This document shows, piece after piece, positions 10,673 through 19,998 of a stretch of 64,000 nucleotides of DNA; position 1 is the stretch's first letter; each line of letters opens with the position of its first letter. The stretch is from the NCBI GenBank assembly GCA_039619475.1, contig CM077115.1, forward strand, positions 31,199,083 through 31,263,082, in the 5' to 3' direction. Both the position numbers and the translations under genes were made by a program. The notes under the pieces are model-generated. The model did no database searches and had not been told where the DNA came from. It was given only the letters and a program-made list of their open reading frames with translations. The stretch is from Icerya purchasi. Taxonomy: Eukaryota; Arthropoda; Insecta; Hemiptera; Monophlebidae.

Positions 10673-13073
10673 TTAAGAAATAATTTCTGTGCAGAAAAAT
10701 ATGAATACATTTGCTGCTCGTTCGTGTAAATGGCAAAAAGAAAAACAAAGAAAACCCAAAATCGTAATATAACAACAGCTGGTCTGGTACGGCAGTGATA
10801 GAGCATCTATACTGTCCACTTGTTACTATTAAGATAAGTATCATATTTCTTTTTAATTCTATCCCCCCATATAATGATAGAATTAATATATTTCGATGTT
10901 TTTAAACTGCTTACGAATAACATGATGCATGCGGCGATCTTTTATCAGATTTATGCGATTTTACTTTAAAGTTTATTCTACACTATTATGTATTTCCCAG
11001 TATTGAATAACGAATTAACTATAACTTATTACACACCTTACACACATTGACGCAGAATAATGTTGCGTATTTAGAAAGATGGAACGCGAATGAATATCGA
11101 TTATTTATAAAACCATTCGGTCAAAAATTGTCGAGAGAAATTGTAAACTTCGTAGCCCGATAGTGAATCTTCAATGGTGATTTTTTATCGTTTTACTTTC
11201 TTTTTTTTTCCTTCTCTTAAGATGGGTAAGTATTTCGAACTTTTTTGGCAATGACAAGTCACCGCGTAAACATGCAGTCGCGATATGTATATTCTTGAAT
11301 TCCATTTGTATAAATCAAAAAAATTAATAATAGCGGTTCTAGTATTGCCACGGGAACACATGCAATATATTGTCACGAGTACTATATAGTGTGTCTATAC
11401 ATACCTGTACCAGAAATTGTTGTAGTCAAGACCCTCAAAATTATGACTATAGTAATAATGTAACTACTTTACCATGTCACGCTAAATGAGGAGAATAAAC
11501 ACAATAGTGCGGTGAAAATATTTGTTTTGAAAAAAAAAAAAAGAAACACCTGGGGATTTGTGTTTGAGGTTCCTCGATTAACCGATATTTATTTATGACT
11601 TCTGAAATCTAACTTGCGATATACTCTCAAGAGTAATCTGTTGTCCGACATTTCCCGGCATCCGAGGAATGAGATTTTTGCCCTCAAAGCGGAAGAAATT
11701 GGTATGTTTTTCTTCATTATCAGCAGATTATAAATCGTATTCCGCGTTGCCGCTATTTCAGAATAGAGTCAATTACTGTAATTTCAGCGACAGCTAAGTT
11801 ATGGAACGTTCATGCGAAAAAATTTCAATCTGCACGTACGAAGAACCGCAAGCTGTATATAAGTTTTTATCGAAAGCAATTAACAATCCACACATTTAAT
11901 CCGTAGCATTAACGGCATTATTGCAATATTTAATTATGTTTCCATCAGAATTTAACACGAAAATTTCGGACGATTTCGTTAAGATCACGGCGAATTATTA
12001 TTATTATTATTATTATTATTACGTGTATATATTAAAATTATTAACAACAATGTTAAAGTAAACCGCGCGATTATCTTTACGGGACGCGATTATTTTATTC
12101 TATTGCTACGGCTAAAAAATAGTCTTTCGAAAGTTCGGTGATTATTTAAAAAAAAAGTGAATTTTTGGTTTTTTTCCATTACTTTTGCGGAAACAACTGT
12201 GAACTTTTTTGTACCAGAAATTTTCGCTTGAATAATTAATGGTTGTGTAAATTTTTGGCCAGTATTTTAACTGAAAAATTTAGCTCTACCACCGCCCTAT
12301 CCTTTCAAATTTGTAATATTAGTTTATAATTTTCTTTTCCTTATTGATACGGACAATGGTTCACTATTATTACTTTTATCGTTAATAAATTCCTTAAAAT
12401 GATTTTAAAAAAAATTTCTGGTGTAGCTGTGAAATATTTGTACTTGTTTGAAATTACTGCGAAGGAGAATCAGTGCGATGAAGAAAATACACCACTACGA
12501 TTTTTTAAAAAAAATCGTTGATCAATCAAATTTATAATTGAATCGTCTTTTCTGGTTCTTCAACCGCTGTCATTTTTTTTTTTTTTTAGTAATAGGCATT
12601 CGAGAAAAAAATATGTTTTCGAATTATCGCAACTATTAAAAAAAAAAAAAAAAAGCTACTGACAATAAAATACAAATATATAATATATAAAATTATAATT
12701 TTACAAAACGAATTTTTATATGATGAATAAATAGTGAGATTTTTAATATGGCTTTGTAAAAAGAACACTATAAAAATGTTTACATTCATCGCGAAAAATA
12801 TTAATATAAAACTCGTTTTGGTAATGTTCAAAAAAAATGAAGGTACACAATAATTTTTTACGAATTTTTTCTAAAATACGCCAATTATCAAAGTGTGAAA
12901 CAACTGGACCCTTGCTTCCGTTGCAGGTCCGAAGAAAAGCACCTTTCACAGCGACTTGCGTATACCCTTTTTTAATAAGTCCGGTCAGATAAAATTACAT
13001 TCGCTATCGGTGATGTCTCTTTTTACTGTGAAAAAATTGCCTCTCTCTTTTCGCTTATCTAATATATACATTT
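10673..13073. other. AT-rich, no recognised gene
   Basis: Several short frames exist but none carries a family motif. It holds a (TTA)n run at 11994-12020 and A- or T-runs near 11530, 12573-12588 and 12638-12654. Confidence 0.55.
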
Positions 13074-13081
13074 GTTGTATC

Positions 13082-13379
13082 CACGGGCGTCGCCAGCAGG
13101 GGGCAGGGAGGGGCAGCTGCCCTCCCCCCGGAAGCCTTGAAACTTTTTAATCAACTGGCGCATTGATGAGTATTCATAGGCGCGTAATCGTGGACAATTT
13201 TACGAAAATTATGTTTTAATTAAGGTTTTATTCTTGTTTAATAAAATATTAAGCCTTTACAACTTATAAATTTTATTTTTCCTATAACCCTCATGTCCTC
13301 TTTCTATCATCTTGCCCCCTCTTTGGCGACTGGCAACTCATCTTGCCCCTCCCGGGCTCATCGGCTGGCGACGCCCTTG
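13082..13379. mobile_element. 298-bp hAT-type MITE
   Basis: The element begins CACGGGCGTCGCCAGC and ends with the near-perfect inverse GCTGGCGACGCCCTTG. It is flanked by an exact 8-bp duplication GTTGTATC at 13074-13081 and 13380-13387. An 8-bp TSD with short CA...TG inverted ends is the hAT superfamily signature. Sub-terminal G/C-rich stretches (CCCCCC at the left, GCCCCTCCCGGG at the right) contrast with an AT-rich middle. There is no transposase, so it was mobilised in trans. Confidence 0.8.
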
Positions 13380-13475
13380 GTTGTATCTATCACCTTTCAC
13401 AAATGGCGGTTACCGGCTCTTTGTTAACTAGCAGTCGCTGCATTACACCACAATAGTTGGGGCTGGATTTCGCAT

Positions 13476-13488
13476 GTTACTATTAATA
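13476..13488. repeat. Putative 13-bp target-site duplication of the PLE palindrome
   Basis: GTTACTATTAATA at 13476-13488 is repeated at 16295-16307, the outer edges of the inverted Penelope-like pair. At the right the duplication overlaps the last bases of the inverted arm. At the left about 30 bp of non-repeated sequence separates it from the arm. Confidence 0.5.
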
Positions 13489-13615
13489 ATTAAAGAATAT
13501 TTTATCATCCTGTTTGTTAGTAACTATAGTATAAAAAATAAATGCTAAAATAACAAACTAATACGTAAGTAACAAAATTAATATAAGAATATCAAACTTG
13601 TTATCTTAGGAACGT

Positions 13616-13638
13616 TTTCGGGCATAACCCATCTTCAG
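13616..13638 (-). ncRNA. Hammerhead-ribozyme-like core motif, left PLE copy
   Basis: On the minus strand this is CTGAAGA, a short GGG/CCC-closable hairpin, then GAAA followed by ACGTT. It mirrors 16181-16203. CUGANGA...GAAA is the conserved hammerhead core, and hammerheads have been reported in Penelope-like elements. Stems I and III are not evident as intramolecular helices, so self-cleavage is unproven. Confidence 0.35.
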
Positions 13639-13970
13639 CTAAAATATAATCGAACTAAATTAAAAACATAGTGTAACAGTGAACACAATTTAAAACTTCA
13701 CTTTGAAGCTAAAATAAAATTAAATTAAAAATAAATTAAAATGAAAATAACATGAAACATAGCACACATGTGAATTGAACTACAGTCTAACACATATTGA
13801 AACTAAAAATTAAATCACAAGTTTAATAACGGTAATTAATGTGAAATAAAAACAAGAAATAAAATTGAAATAAAAAATTGAAATAAAAAATGAATGATAA
13901 ACATATTTGGAGATTAGATAAGAAATAAATAATAGAACCTGTCTAAGAAGGGCTAGTTTAAAATTTTTTA

Positions 13971-14950
13971 TTAAAGTATTATATTAAAGAGTGGGTTTTG
14001 ATTGTGTGGAGTTTGGTCATTTAATATATTGTTTTTGTGTTTATTTATGTAATAGTTTTCAGCTATGTTCATTAGGTTTCCTTTATTGTATGTGGCTAAT
14101 ACTGTAACTGTTTTTTCTAGTGAATCAGGTGTATGTTTATTTTTTATTAAGTGTTCTGCATATGTGGATTTTTCCGTTTCGTTATTTGTAAATGATTTAA
14201 TGTGTTCTAGGTATCTATATTTTATTTTCCTACCAGTTTGACCGATGTATGCCTTTTCACAATTATTACAGTTTATTTTGTATATACCACTATTTTCAAA
14301 TATATTATTATTTTCTTTATTCATAGTAATTATTTTGTTTTTTAGGGTATTGTTTGTTTTATAAGCTATTTGTAATCCTAGTTTTTTAAATATATTACTT
14401 AATTTGTATATATTTTTATTTATGAAAGTGAATGTTATAAATTTGTTTTTGTCTTTGTTAATATCGTTATTTTTTGGTTTATATTTTAATTTTAATTTTA
14501 TTTTTTGTATTAATTTTTCTATTATGTGTTCAGTGTAACCATTATTTATTGCAATTGTTTTTAATATTTTTATTTCATTTTGTTTTTTGTTTTGATTCAT
14601 GGGGGTGTTTAGTAATCTATTTATGGCGTGTATGAAGTATGCGTGTTTATGTTGATTTGGATGGTTTGATGTTTTGTTTATTATAGTGTCGGTTGTTGTT
14701 TGTTTTCTGTGTATATTGTATTGTAATTTATTAGTAGTTTTATTTATTATGATGTCTAAGAAGTTAATTTTATTGTTTATCTCTTTTTCCATAGTGTATT
14801 GTATGTTTTTATGTATTTTATTTAAATCATTTAAAATGTTATTTTCAGTGTTATTGTTGTTTTCATCAAAAATAACTAAAGTATCATCTACATATCTGAT
14901 ATATGTTTTTATATTATATTTTTTAATTAAATTTTCAATATATCTTTCTT
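13971..14950 (-). CDS. Penelope-like protein, RT C-terminus plus GIY-YIG endonuclease (5'-truncated)
   Basis: C-terminal part of a Penelope-like polyprotein that would reverse-transcribe the element and nick target DNA. The frame is open from the truncation junction (about 14950). It includes the RT catalytic YVDDT at 14880-14894, about 53 codons upstream of the first Met (14792). Counting from that Met, residues 1-65 are the RT thumb-like region (FLDIIINKTT..., AYFIHAINRLLNTP). The GIY-YIG domain has GIY at 169-171, a CxxC pair at Cys175/Cys178 typical of Penelope, YIG at 182-184, Arg188, an EH pair at 196-197, AEH at 212-214 and a conserved-type Glu245. The rest of the RT is missing, so it cannot be autonomous. 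Codons are extremely A/T-rich, Asn/Lys/Ile-heavy. Confidence 0.85.
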
Positions 14951-14951
14951 C

Positions 14952-15848
14952 GATGAAAACAACAATAACACTGAAAATAACATTTTAAATGATTTAAATA
15001 AAATACATAAAAACATACAATACACTATGGAAAAAGAGATAAACAATAAAATTAACTTCTTAGACATCATAATAAATAAAACTACTAATAAATTACAATA
15101 CAATATACACAGAAAACAAACAACAACCGACACTATAATAAACAAAACATCAAACCATCCAAATCAACATAAACACGCATACTTCATACACGCCATAAAT
15201 AGATTACTAAACACCCCCATGAATCAAAACAAAAAACAAAATGAAATAAAAATATTAAAAACAATTGCAATAAATAATGGTTACACTGAACACATAATAG
15301 AAAAATTAATACAAAAAATAAAATTAAAATTAAAATATAAACCAAAAAATAACGATATTAACAAAGACAAAAACAAATTTATAACATTCACTTTCATAAA
15401 TAAAAATATATACAAATTAAGTAATATATTTAAAAAACTAGGATTACAAATAGCTTATAAAACAAACAATACCCTAAAAAACAAAATAATTACTATGAAT
15501 AAAGAAAATAATAATATATTTGAAAATAGTGGTATATACAAAATAAACTGTAATAATTGTGAAAAGGCATACATCGGTCAAACTGGTAGGAAAATAAAAT
15601 ATAGATACCTAGAACACATTAAATCATTTACAAATAACGAAACGGAAAAATCCACATATGCAGAACACTTAATAAAAAATAAACATACACCTGATTCACT
15701 AGAAAAAACAGTTACAGTATTAGCCACATACAATAAAGGAAACCTAATGAACATAGCTGAAAACTATTACATAAATAAACACAAAAACAATATATTAAAT
15801 GACCAAACTCCACACAATCAAAACCCACTCTTTAATATAATACTTTAA
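14952..15848 (+). CDS. Penelope-like protein, GIY-YIG half (inverted twin copy)
   Basis: Identical at protein level to the minus-strand copy over all 273 codons from the Met at 15027, and open upstream to the junction at 14952. It starts just downstream of the YVDDT block, so it lacks the polymerase catalytic motif altogether. It keeps the thumb-like region and a complete GIY-YIG domain with the CxxC pair. Both frames being undamaged and identical is unusual for truncated copies and implies very recent formation. As it stands it is a 5'-truncated fragment without its own promoter. Confidence 0.85.
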   Translation, partial: DENNNNTENNILNDLNKIHKNIQYTMEKEINNKINFLDIIINKTTNKLQYNIHRKQTTTDTIINKTSNHPNQHKHAYFIHAINRLLNTPMNQNKKQNEIKILKTIAINNGYTEHIIEKLIQKIKLKLKYKPKNNDINKDKNKFITFTFINKNIYKLSNIFKKLGLQIAYKTNNTLKNKIITMNKENNNIFENSGIYKINCNNCEKAYIGQTGRKIKYRYLEHIKSFTNNETEKSTYAEHLIKNKHTPDSLEKTVTVLATYNKGNLMNIAENYYINKHKNNILNDQTPHNQNPLFNIIL

Positions 15849-16180
15849 TAAAAAATTTTAAACTAGCCCTTCTTAGACAGGTTCTATTATTTATTTCTTA
15901 TCTAATCTCCAAATATGTTTATCATTCATTTTTTATTTCAATTTTTTATTTCAATTTTATTTCTTGTTTTTATTTCACATTAATTACCGTTATTAAACTT
16001 GTGATTTAATTTTTAGTTTCAATATGTGTTAGACTGTAGTTCAATTCACATGTGTGCTATGTTTCATGTTATTTTCATTTTAATTTATTTTTAATTTAAT
16101 TTTATTTTAGCTTCAAAGTGAAGTTTTAAATTGTGTTCACTGTTACACTATGTTTTTAATTTAGTTCGATTATATTTTAG

Positions 16181-16203
16181 CTGAAGATGGGTTATGCCCG
16201 AAA
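16181..16203 (+). ncRNA. Hammerhead-ribozyme-like core motif, right PLE copy
   Basis: CTGAAGA (16181-16187), TGGGTTATGCCC (16188-16199) able to close a small stem, and GAAA (16200-16203) followed by ACGTT. It lies about 330 bp downstream of the stop codon. The second PLE family in this window has an equivalent motif (31668-31693). Confidence 0.35.
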
Positions 16204-16307
16204 ACGTTCCTAAGATAACAAGTTTGATATTCTTATATTAATTTTGTTACTTACGTATTAGTTTGTTATTTTAGCATTTATTTTTTATACTATAGTTACT
16301 ATTAATA

Positions 16308-16905
16308 GTTGTAAATAAACAAGTTGAAATCGAATTTAGCGATTTATTGGTCAAATACAGTGAATGTTGTTCAATGCGAGGAATTTAAGAAAACAGAAAG
16401 TTTTCGATTACGTCTTCTCCGACGGCGAATGATATTCTATTAAATCGGTGTAATGGTGAAGATCCAAAAGTTATCCGGAACTGGTAGCGTATGGTAGTTT
16501 ATAATCAAAGTATAAATGGGTTTGATCACGTTTTAGTAGTACGAGGAGTAATACTTTGCGGGGTGAAGTGAATGGCAACGCAGTATCCCCAGTTTCGAAG
16601 AATGGATATGACGTTTACGAAACAACGAATGAAAAAAAAACGGAATAGTGAAACTGTAACACATAAAAAGCGGGTAAACCGTTAGAAAGTATCGGCTGGC
16701 GGTTTAAAAAGAGCAAAATCATTCGCGAAGATTATAAAAAACTTGAATAATCGTGAACTATTAGAGTCATCCTACAAGATACGAATTTCTGTAAAATGAA
16801 TAATTATTGACATTCCTTTTTTTCTTTTTTAAACTTATGGGCGCACACTAGCAGAAATCTAATGACTAATTAAACAATGAGTAGAAAGAAATTTTATTGA
16901 AGATT
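16308..16905. other. No recognised gene
   Basis: Moderately AT-rich single-copy-looking DNA between the PLE palindrome and the next repeat. No motif in any frame. Confidence 0.5.
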
Positions 16906-17700
16906 AAAGATTTTTTTTATTTTTATTTTTTTTTGTTTGGAGATCGCCAGTTGAGGAAACTACTAGCCCAAAAAAAGATTGAAGATATGCAAGAGTATCC
17001 CAGATATTTAAATGCAGGAAGGAATAAAAATGAAAGGAGCGCTGTAAAGTTGTAGCAAACCATGGTGTAGGAGAGAGCGTTCAAGAATGAATGATGACAT
17101 TGAAACTGGTTGTGATGTGGTATCATACAATGAAGCGAGTCTTAGATGAAGGAAAAAAAGAGTGGCGAAACATAAGCTTTAGACAAACGTGGTAGCAGCT
17201 CGGTGGACAGAAGGAAAGAAAAATTGAACCAGACAGAAGTTGTGTAAAGAGATATAGAGAAATATGGAGAAATATGAAGAAATATAAAGAAATATGGAGA
17301 AATATGAAGAAATATAAAGAAATATAAAGAAATATGGAGAAATATGAAGAAATATAAAGAAATATGGAGAAATATGAAGAAATATAAAGAAATATGGAGA
17401 AATATGAAGAAATATAAAGAAATATGGAGAAATATGAAGAAATATAAAGAAATATGGAGAAATATGAAGAAATATAAAGAAATATGGAGAAATATGAAGA
17501 AATATAAAGAAATATGGAGAAATATGAAGAAATATAAAGAAATATGGAGAAATATGAAGAAATATAAAGAAATATGGAGAAATATGAAGAAATATAAAGA
17601 AATATGGAGAAATATGAAGAAATATAAAGAAATATGGAGAAATAAGGGAATTAGAAAAACAAGAGCGATATGAATTAAATGTAAAGTTCCTTGTTGAATT
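16906..17700 (-). repeat. Family R copy (purine-rich on plus strand) containing a minisatellite
   Basis: It starts after a T-rich run (16911-16936). GCCAGTTGAGGAAACTACTA followed by GCCCAAAAAAAG resembles the family R leader (a short GTCAACC..GGACCTTTACCC type block), then purine-rich DNA follows. Read on the minus strand it is a pyrimidine-rich unit ending in poly(A). The 30-bp minisatellite at 17256-17643 sits inside it. Family membership is by eye only. Confidence 0.4.
17256..17643. repeat. 30-bp minisatellite, about 13 copies
   Basis: The unit is ATGAAGAAATATAAAGAAAT plus ATGGAGAAAT, itself built from three 10-bp variants of AATATNNAGA. From 17341 to 17640 ten consecutive copies are identical base for base. 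One irregular 10-bp insertion lies near 17321-17330. Because 30 is a multiple of 3 and no frame contains a stop, the array is open on both strands (MKKYKEIWRN on plus, FLHISLYFFI on minus). I regard this as a by-product, not a gene. Confidence 0.92.
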
Positions 17701-18183
17701 TTTTTTTTTTTACAGGCATAAAGAATAGAGGAATTTGTTACGAGAGCTCTGCGATAACGGCGAAAAGTATTCTTCGTAATCCGTGACTGGAAAGGTATAA
17801 TAAAGAAAAAGGGGAAAAAAGTCGGTCTAGTCATTAAATTTCTGTAAATATTTCTGCACTCTCGTTATATGAAAAAACGATTGAAATAAAATAAATAACG
17901 CGTTTTGTTACTTACCGCATAATATCGATAATTTCAACCGCATCAGATTCATAACACATAAACCTGAAAAAAATAAAAAAATAAAAGAACAGTGCGAAAA
18001 GAATTTATATTACTTATCTAATTAAAATATGTTTAGTAATTCCTCAATTCCTCTGTGCGATGATTTATAACATTCTGCATGAGAATAATCTAGAAATAAA
18101 CTACACCTGTCGGTCTGTGTGTATCTAAAAATTCCCCTTCCGTTAGAGCTGAAACAGTTATTATAAGTGTACAAAAATATGAA
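17701..18183. other. No recognised gene
   Basis: AT-rich; a T-run at 17699-17711 and otherwise nothing recognisable. Confidence 0.5.
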
Positions 18184-18460
18184 GCAGCACGGCAGTCTAG
18201 TGATTATAGAGGTGCTTGGCTACCAAACCAGAGGTGTCATAGACTATCGAAACTTGTCTCATTCCGGATCCAAGTCACTCCTCCTAAGTTTACCCAGTCT
18301 GAAGTAACTGGATACTAGAGAAATCCGGGGAAGTAAAGGCGGATCCCATGAGAAAGGAACTAGCCCCAATATTCTCATTATGAAAATCTTAAATTCATAA
18401 TCCATGACACCTTATCAATTATATATATATGGCACTTACTTTACTTTATTTACAAAAATT
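18184..18460 (+). repeat. SINE-B copy 1 (tRNA-headed)
   Basis: The 5' part reads GGCAGTCTAGTGATTATAGA, resembling a tRNA A-box region. A degenerate B-box (ACTATCGAAACT) follows about 50 bp later. The body (TCTCATTCCGGATCCAAGTC ... TACTAGAGAAATCCGGGGAA ... AAAGGCGGATCC) matches copies at 54228 and 62042. The 3' end is GGCACTTACTTTACTTTA. This structure fits an RNA polymerase III-derived SINE. Confidence 0.65.
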
Positions 18461-19412
18461 TGGTCAGTTCTAATAGACGTAAGTAATTAAGTGTTCAAAG
18501 CTGTATTATTTTGTTATTTCACCGGATGATCAGTTTTTATTTCCTGAAAATCTATATTTGGCACATCTAAATTACGTATATATTGCAATTCTTTTCATAT
18601 TATTATTTTTTTTTTTTTTTGGTAAAAAATATTTTTCCTCCTTCACCTTATTTTACTTAAGGTCTGCATGCGCTTCGGTTATTTTATAATTTTAATGTTT
18701 CGCAATTACATTTTGTGTTTCTTAAAATTCACCTTATATATTCTTAAATATAAAATGTTTCCTTTGTATTACTTTAAAGCAAGCTCCGTATTTTTAAGTA
18801 GTTTTTAATTATATTTTATGTATAATTTTTTTTTTTTTTAATATAATTAATAAAATATGTAGATTATTAATATATAAATCAAAATGGTAAACATTGCTAA
18901 TAGTAAACAAGTATTATTACTTATAAATTAAAGAAAATCTCTTCCTTCTATAATTCTGGGTGCAATACTGGGGTTGCACCTAGTTAATAAACGTAAGAAT
19001 GACAAATAAAAATAAACGAAACTAAATTTATATTCCTTTTAAGTTAAGAGTCATTAGGAGAGGCAGCTTATTTTAGTACTATCTCAATATAATAATAAAT
19101 CCCAGTTAAATCGTAATAAAATGTTATTCTTTCGTGTATGATTTAGCGCTGTTTTTGAAAAAAACCGAAATGTTTTTTGTTTTCAATAGCGTTAATTCTC
19201 AAAAATTGTTTCTAGCTGTGGTCGCATCCGGCGGAATATACTGATTTTACCTAACCACAATCGAAATATACTTTTTCCTCTTTTCCATCCTAAACCTTGG
19301 CAGGGGGAATAACTCTATTTGCACAACAATGAGGAAATAGTGTAAAATAATTGAAAATTTGATTATTAATTAATACCGAATTAATATTATAGTATTGCGT
19401 GTAAGATTGCTT
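18461..19412. other. AT-rich, no recognised gene
   Basis: Long A/T homopolymer stretches (for example 18608-18620 and 18828-18839); no coding motif. Confidence 0.5.
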
Positions 19413-19423
19413 CATTAGTTATT

Positions 19424-19806
19424 CTTCTTCTTTATAGTGCCATACTCAGCTTCGGAGCGTCGGCGACTACCGATTTGTACATCTCAGCAGTACAGATACA
19501 GGCATAGTGTACTAGGCAATTGTTAAATTCAACGCAGGTGTACACACGCAAGACTACATTCGGAACTGATAGTAGCCGCTTGTTATCGCGCTACCAGTGT
19601 AGTCCCTTGTGGGTCTGCTGTGTACCGCCGACCTAGCGCGCATATGATGTTGAACGTGGTGGTTTGTCATTGCCTTCCACGTGACTATTAGCGATTATTT
19701 TATTTATTTATTTAATTCTTGTAATAAGTTCGTGGTCACTCGGGATCGAACCCGTGATCTCCACAACGGAAGTCAAGCGCTCTAGCAACTAGGCTATCGC
19801 GACGAC
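19424..19806 (-). repeat. SINE-A copy 1 (383 bp, tRNA-headed)
   Basis: On the minus strand it begins at 19806 with a tRNA-like head. The A-box region is GATAGCCTAGTTGCTAGAGC and a perfect B-box core GGGTTCGATCCC lies about 45 bp further. An A/T-rich linker (AATTAAATAAATAAATAAAA) and a unique body follow. The 3' end is GGCACTATAAAGAAGAAG. It is flanked by an imperfect 11-bp duplication CATTA(G/C)TTATT at 19413-19423 and 19807-19817. A nearly full-length second copy is at 58710-59082. Confidence 0.82.
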
Positions 19807-19916
19807 CATTACTTATTACGTTAGCAAAATAACATCGGTTGATGGGAAGTCAATAAAAAACGCCACTTTTGATACAAGCATCTAACCCCGTGAGATGTAA
19901 TGTGCGTGCGTGAACA

Positions 19917-19998
19917 TTAATTACAAAATTATAAAAGAGTTTCATTAATTACAAAAATTATAAAAGAGTTTCATTAATTTCAAAATTATAAAAGAGTT
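19917..19998. repeat. Short tandem repeat, unit about 29 bp, 3 copies
   Basis: Three copies of TTCATTAATTACAAAATTAT followed by AAAAGAG, with single-base differences. Confidence 0.8.

Larger units (their letters stand above)
13489..16300. mobile_element. Head-to-head pair of truncated Penelope-like elements
   Basis: Two 3' halves of one Penelope-like element face outward. The arms are 13519-14867 (minus) and 14952-16300 (plus), 1,349 bp each. All paired landmarks sum to 29819, so there is no indel between the arms, and the two 273-codon frames are identical. The 84-bp spacer belongs to the left copy, which reaches about 28 codons further upstream and includes the RT YVDDT motif; the right copy is truncated just after that point. 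Inverted and partially tandem copies are known for Penelope-type retroelements. Identical arms mean a very recent single event or copy correction. Confidence 0.85.

Noticed and set aside
17344..17673. Plus-strand frame of repeated MKKYKEIWRN
   Set aside because: Same minisatellite in the other direction; no gene context.
17142..17834. 230-codon minus-strand frame rich in FLHISLYFFI repeats, resembling a multi-pass membrane protein
   Set aside because: It is the reverse reading of the 30-bp minisatellite; hydrophobicity and openness follow from the repeat, and the flanks have no motif.
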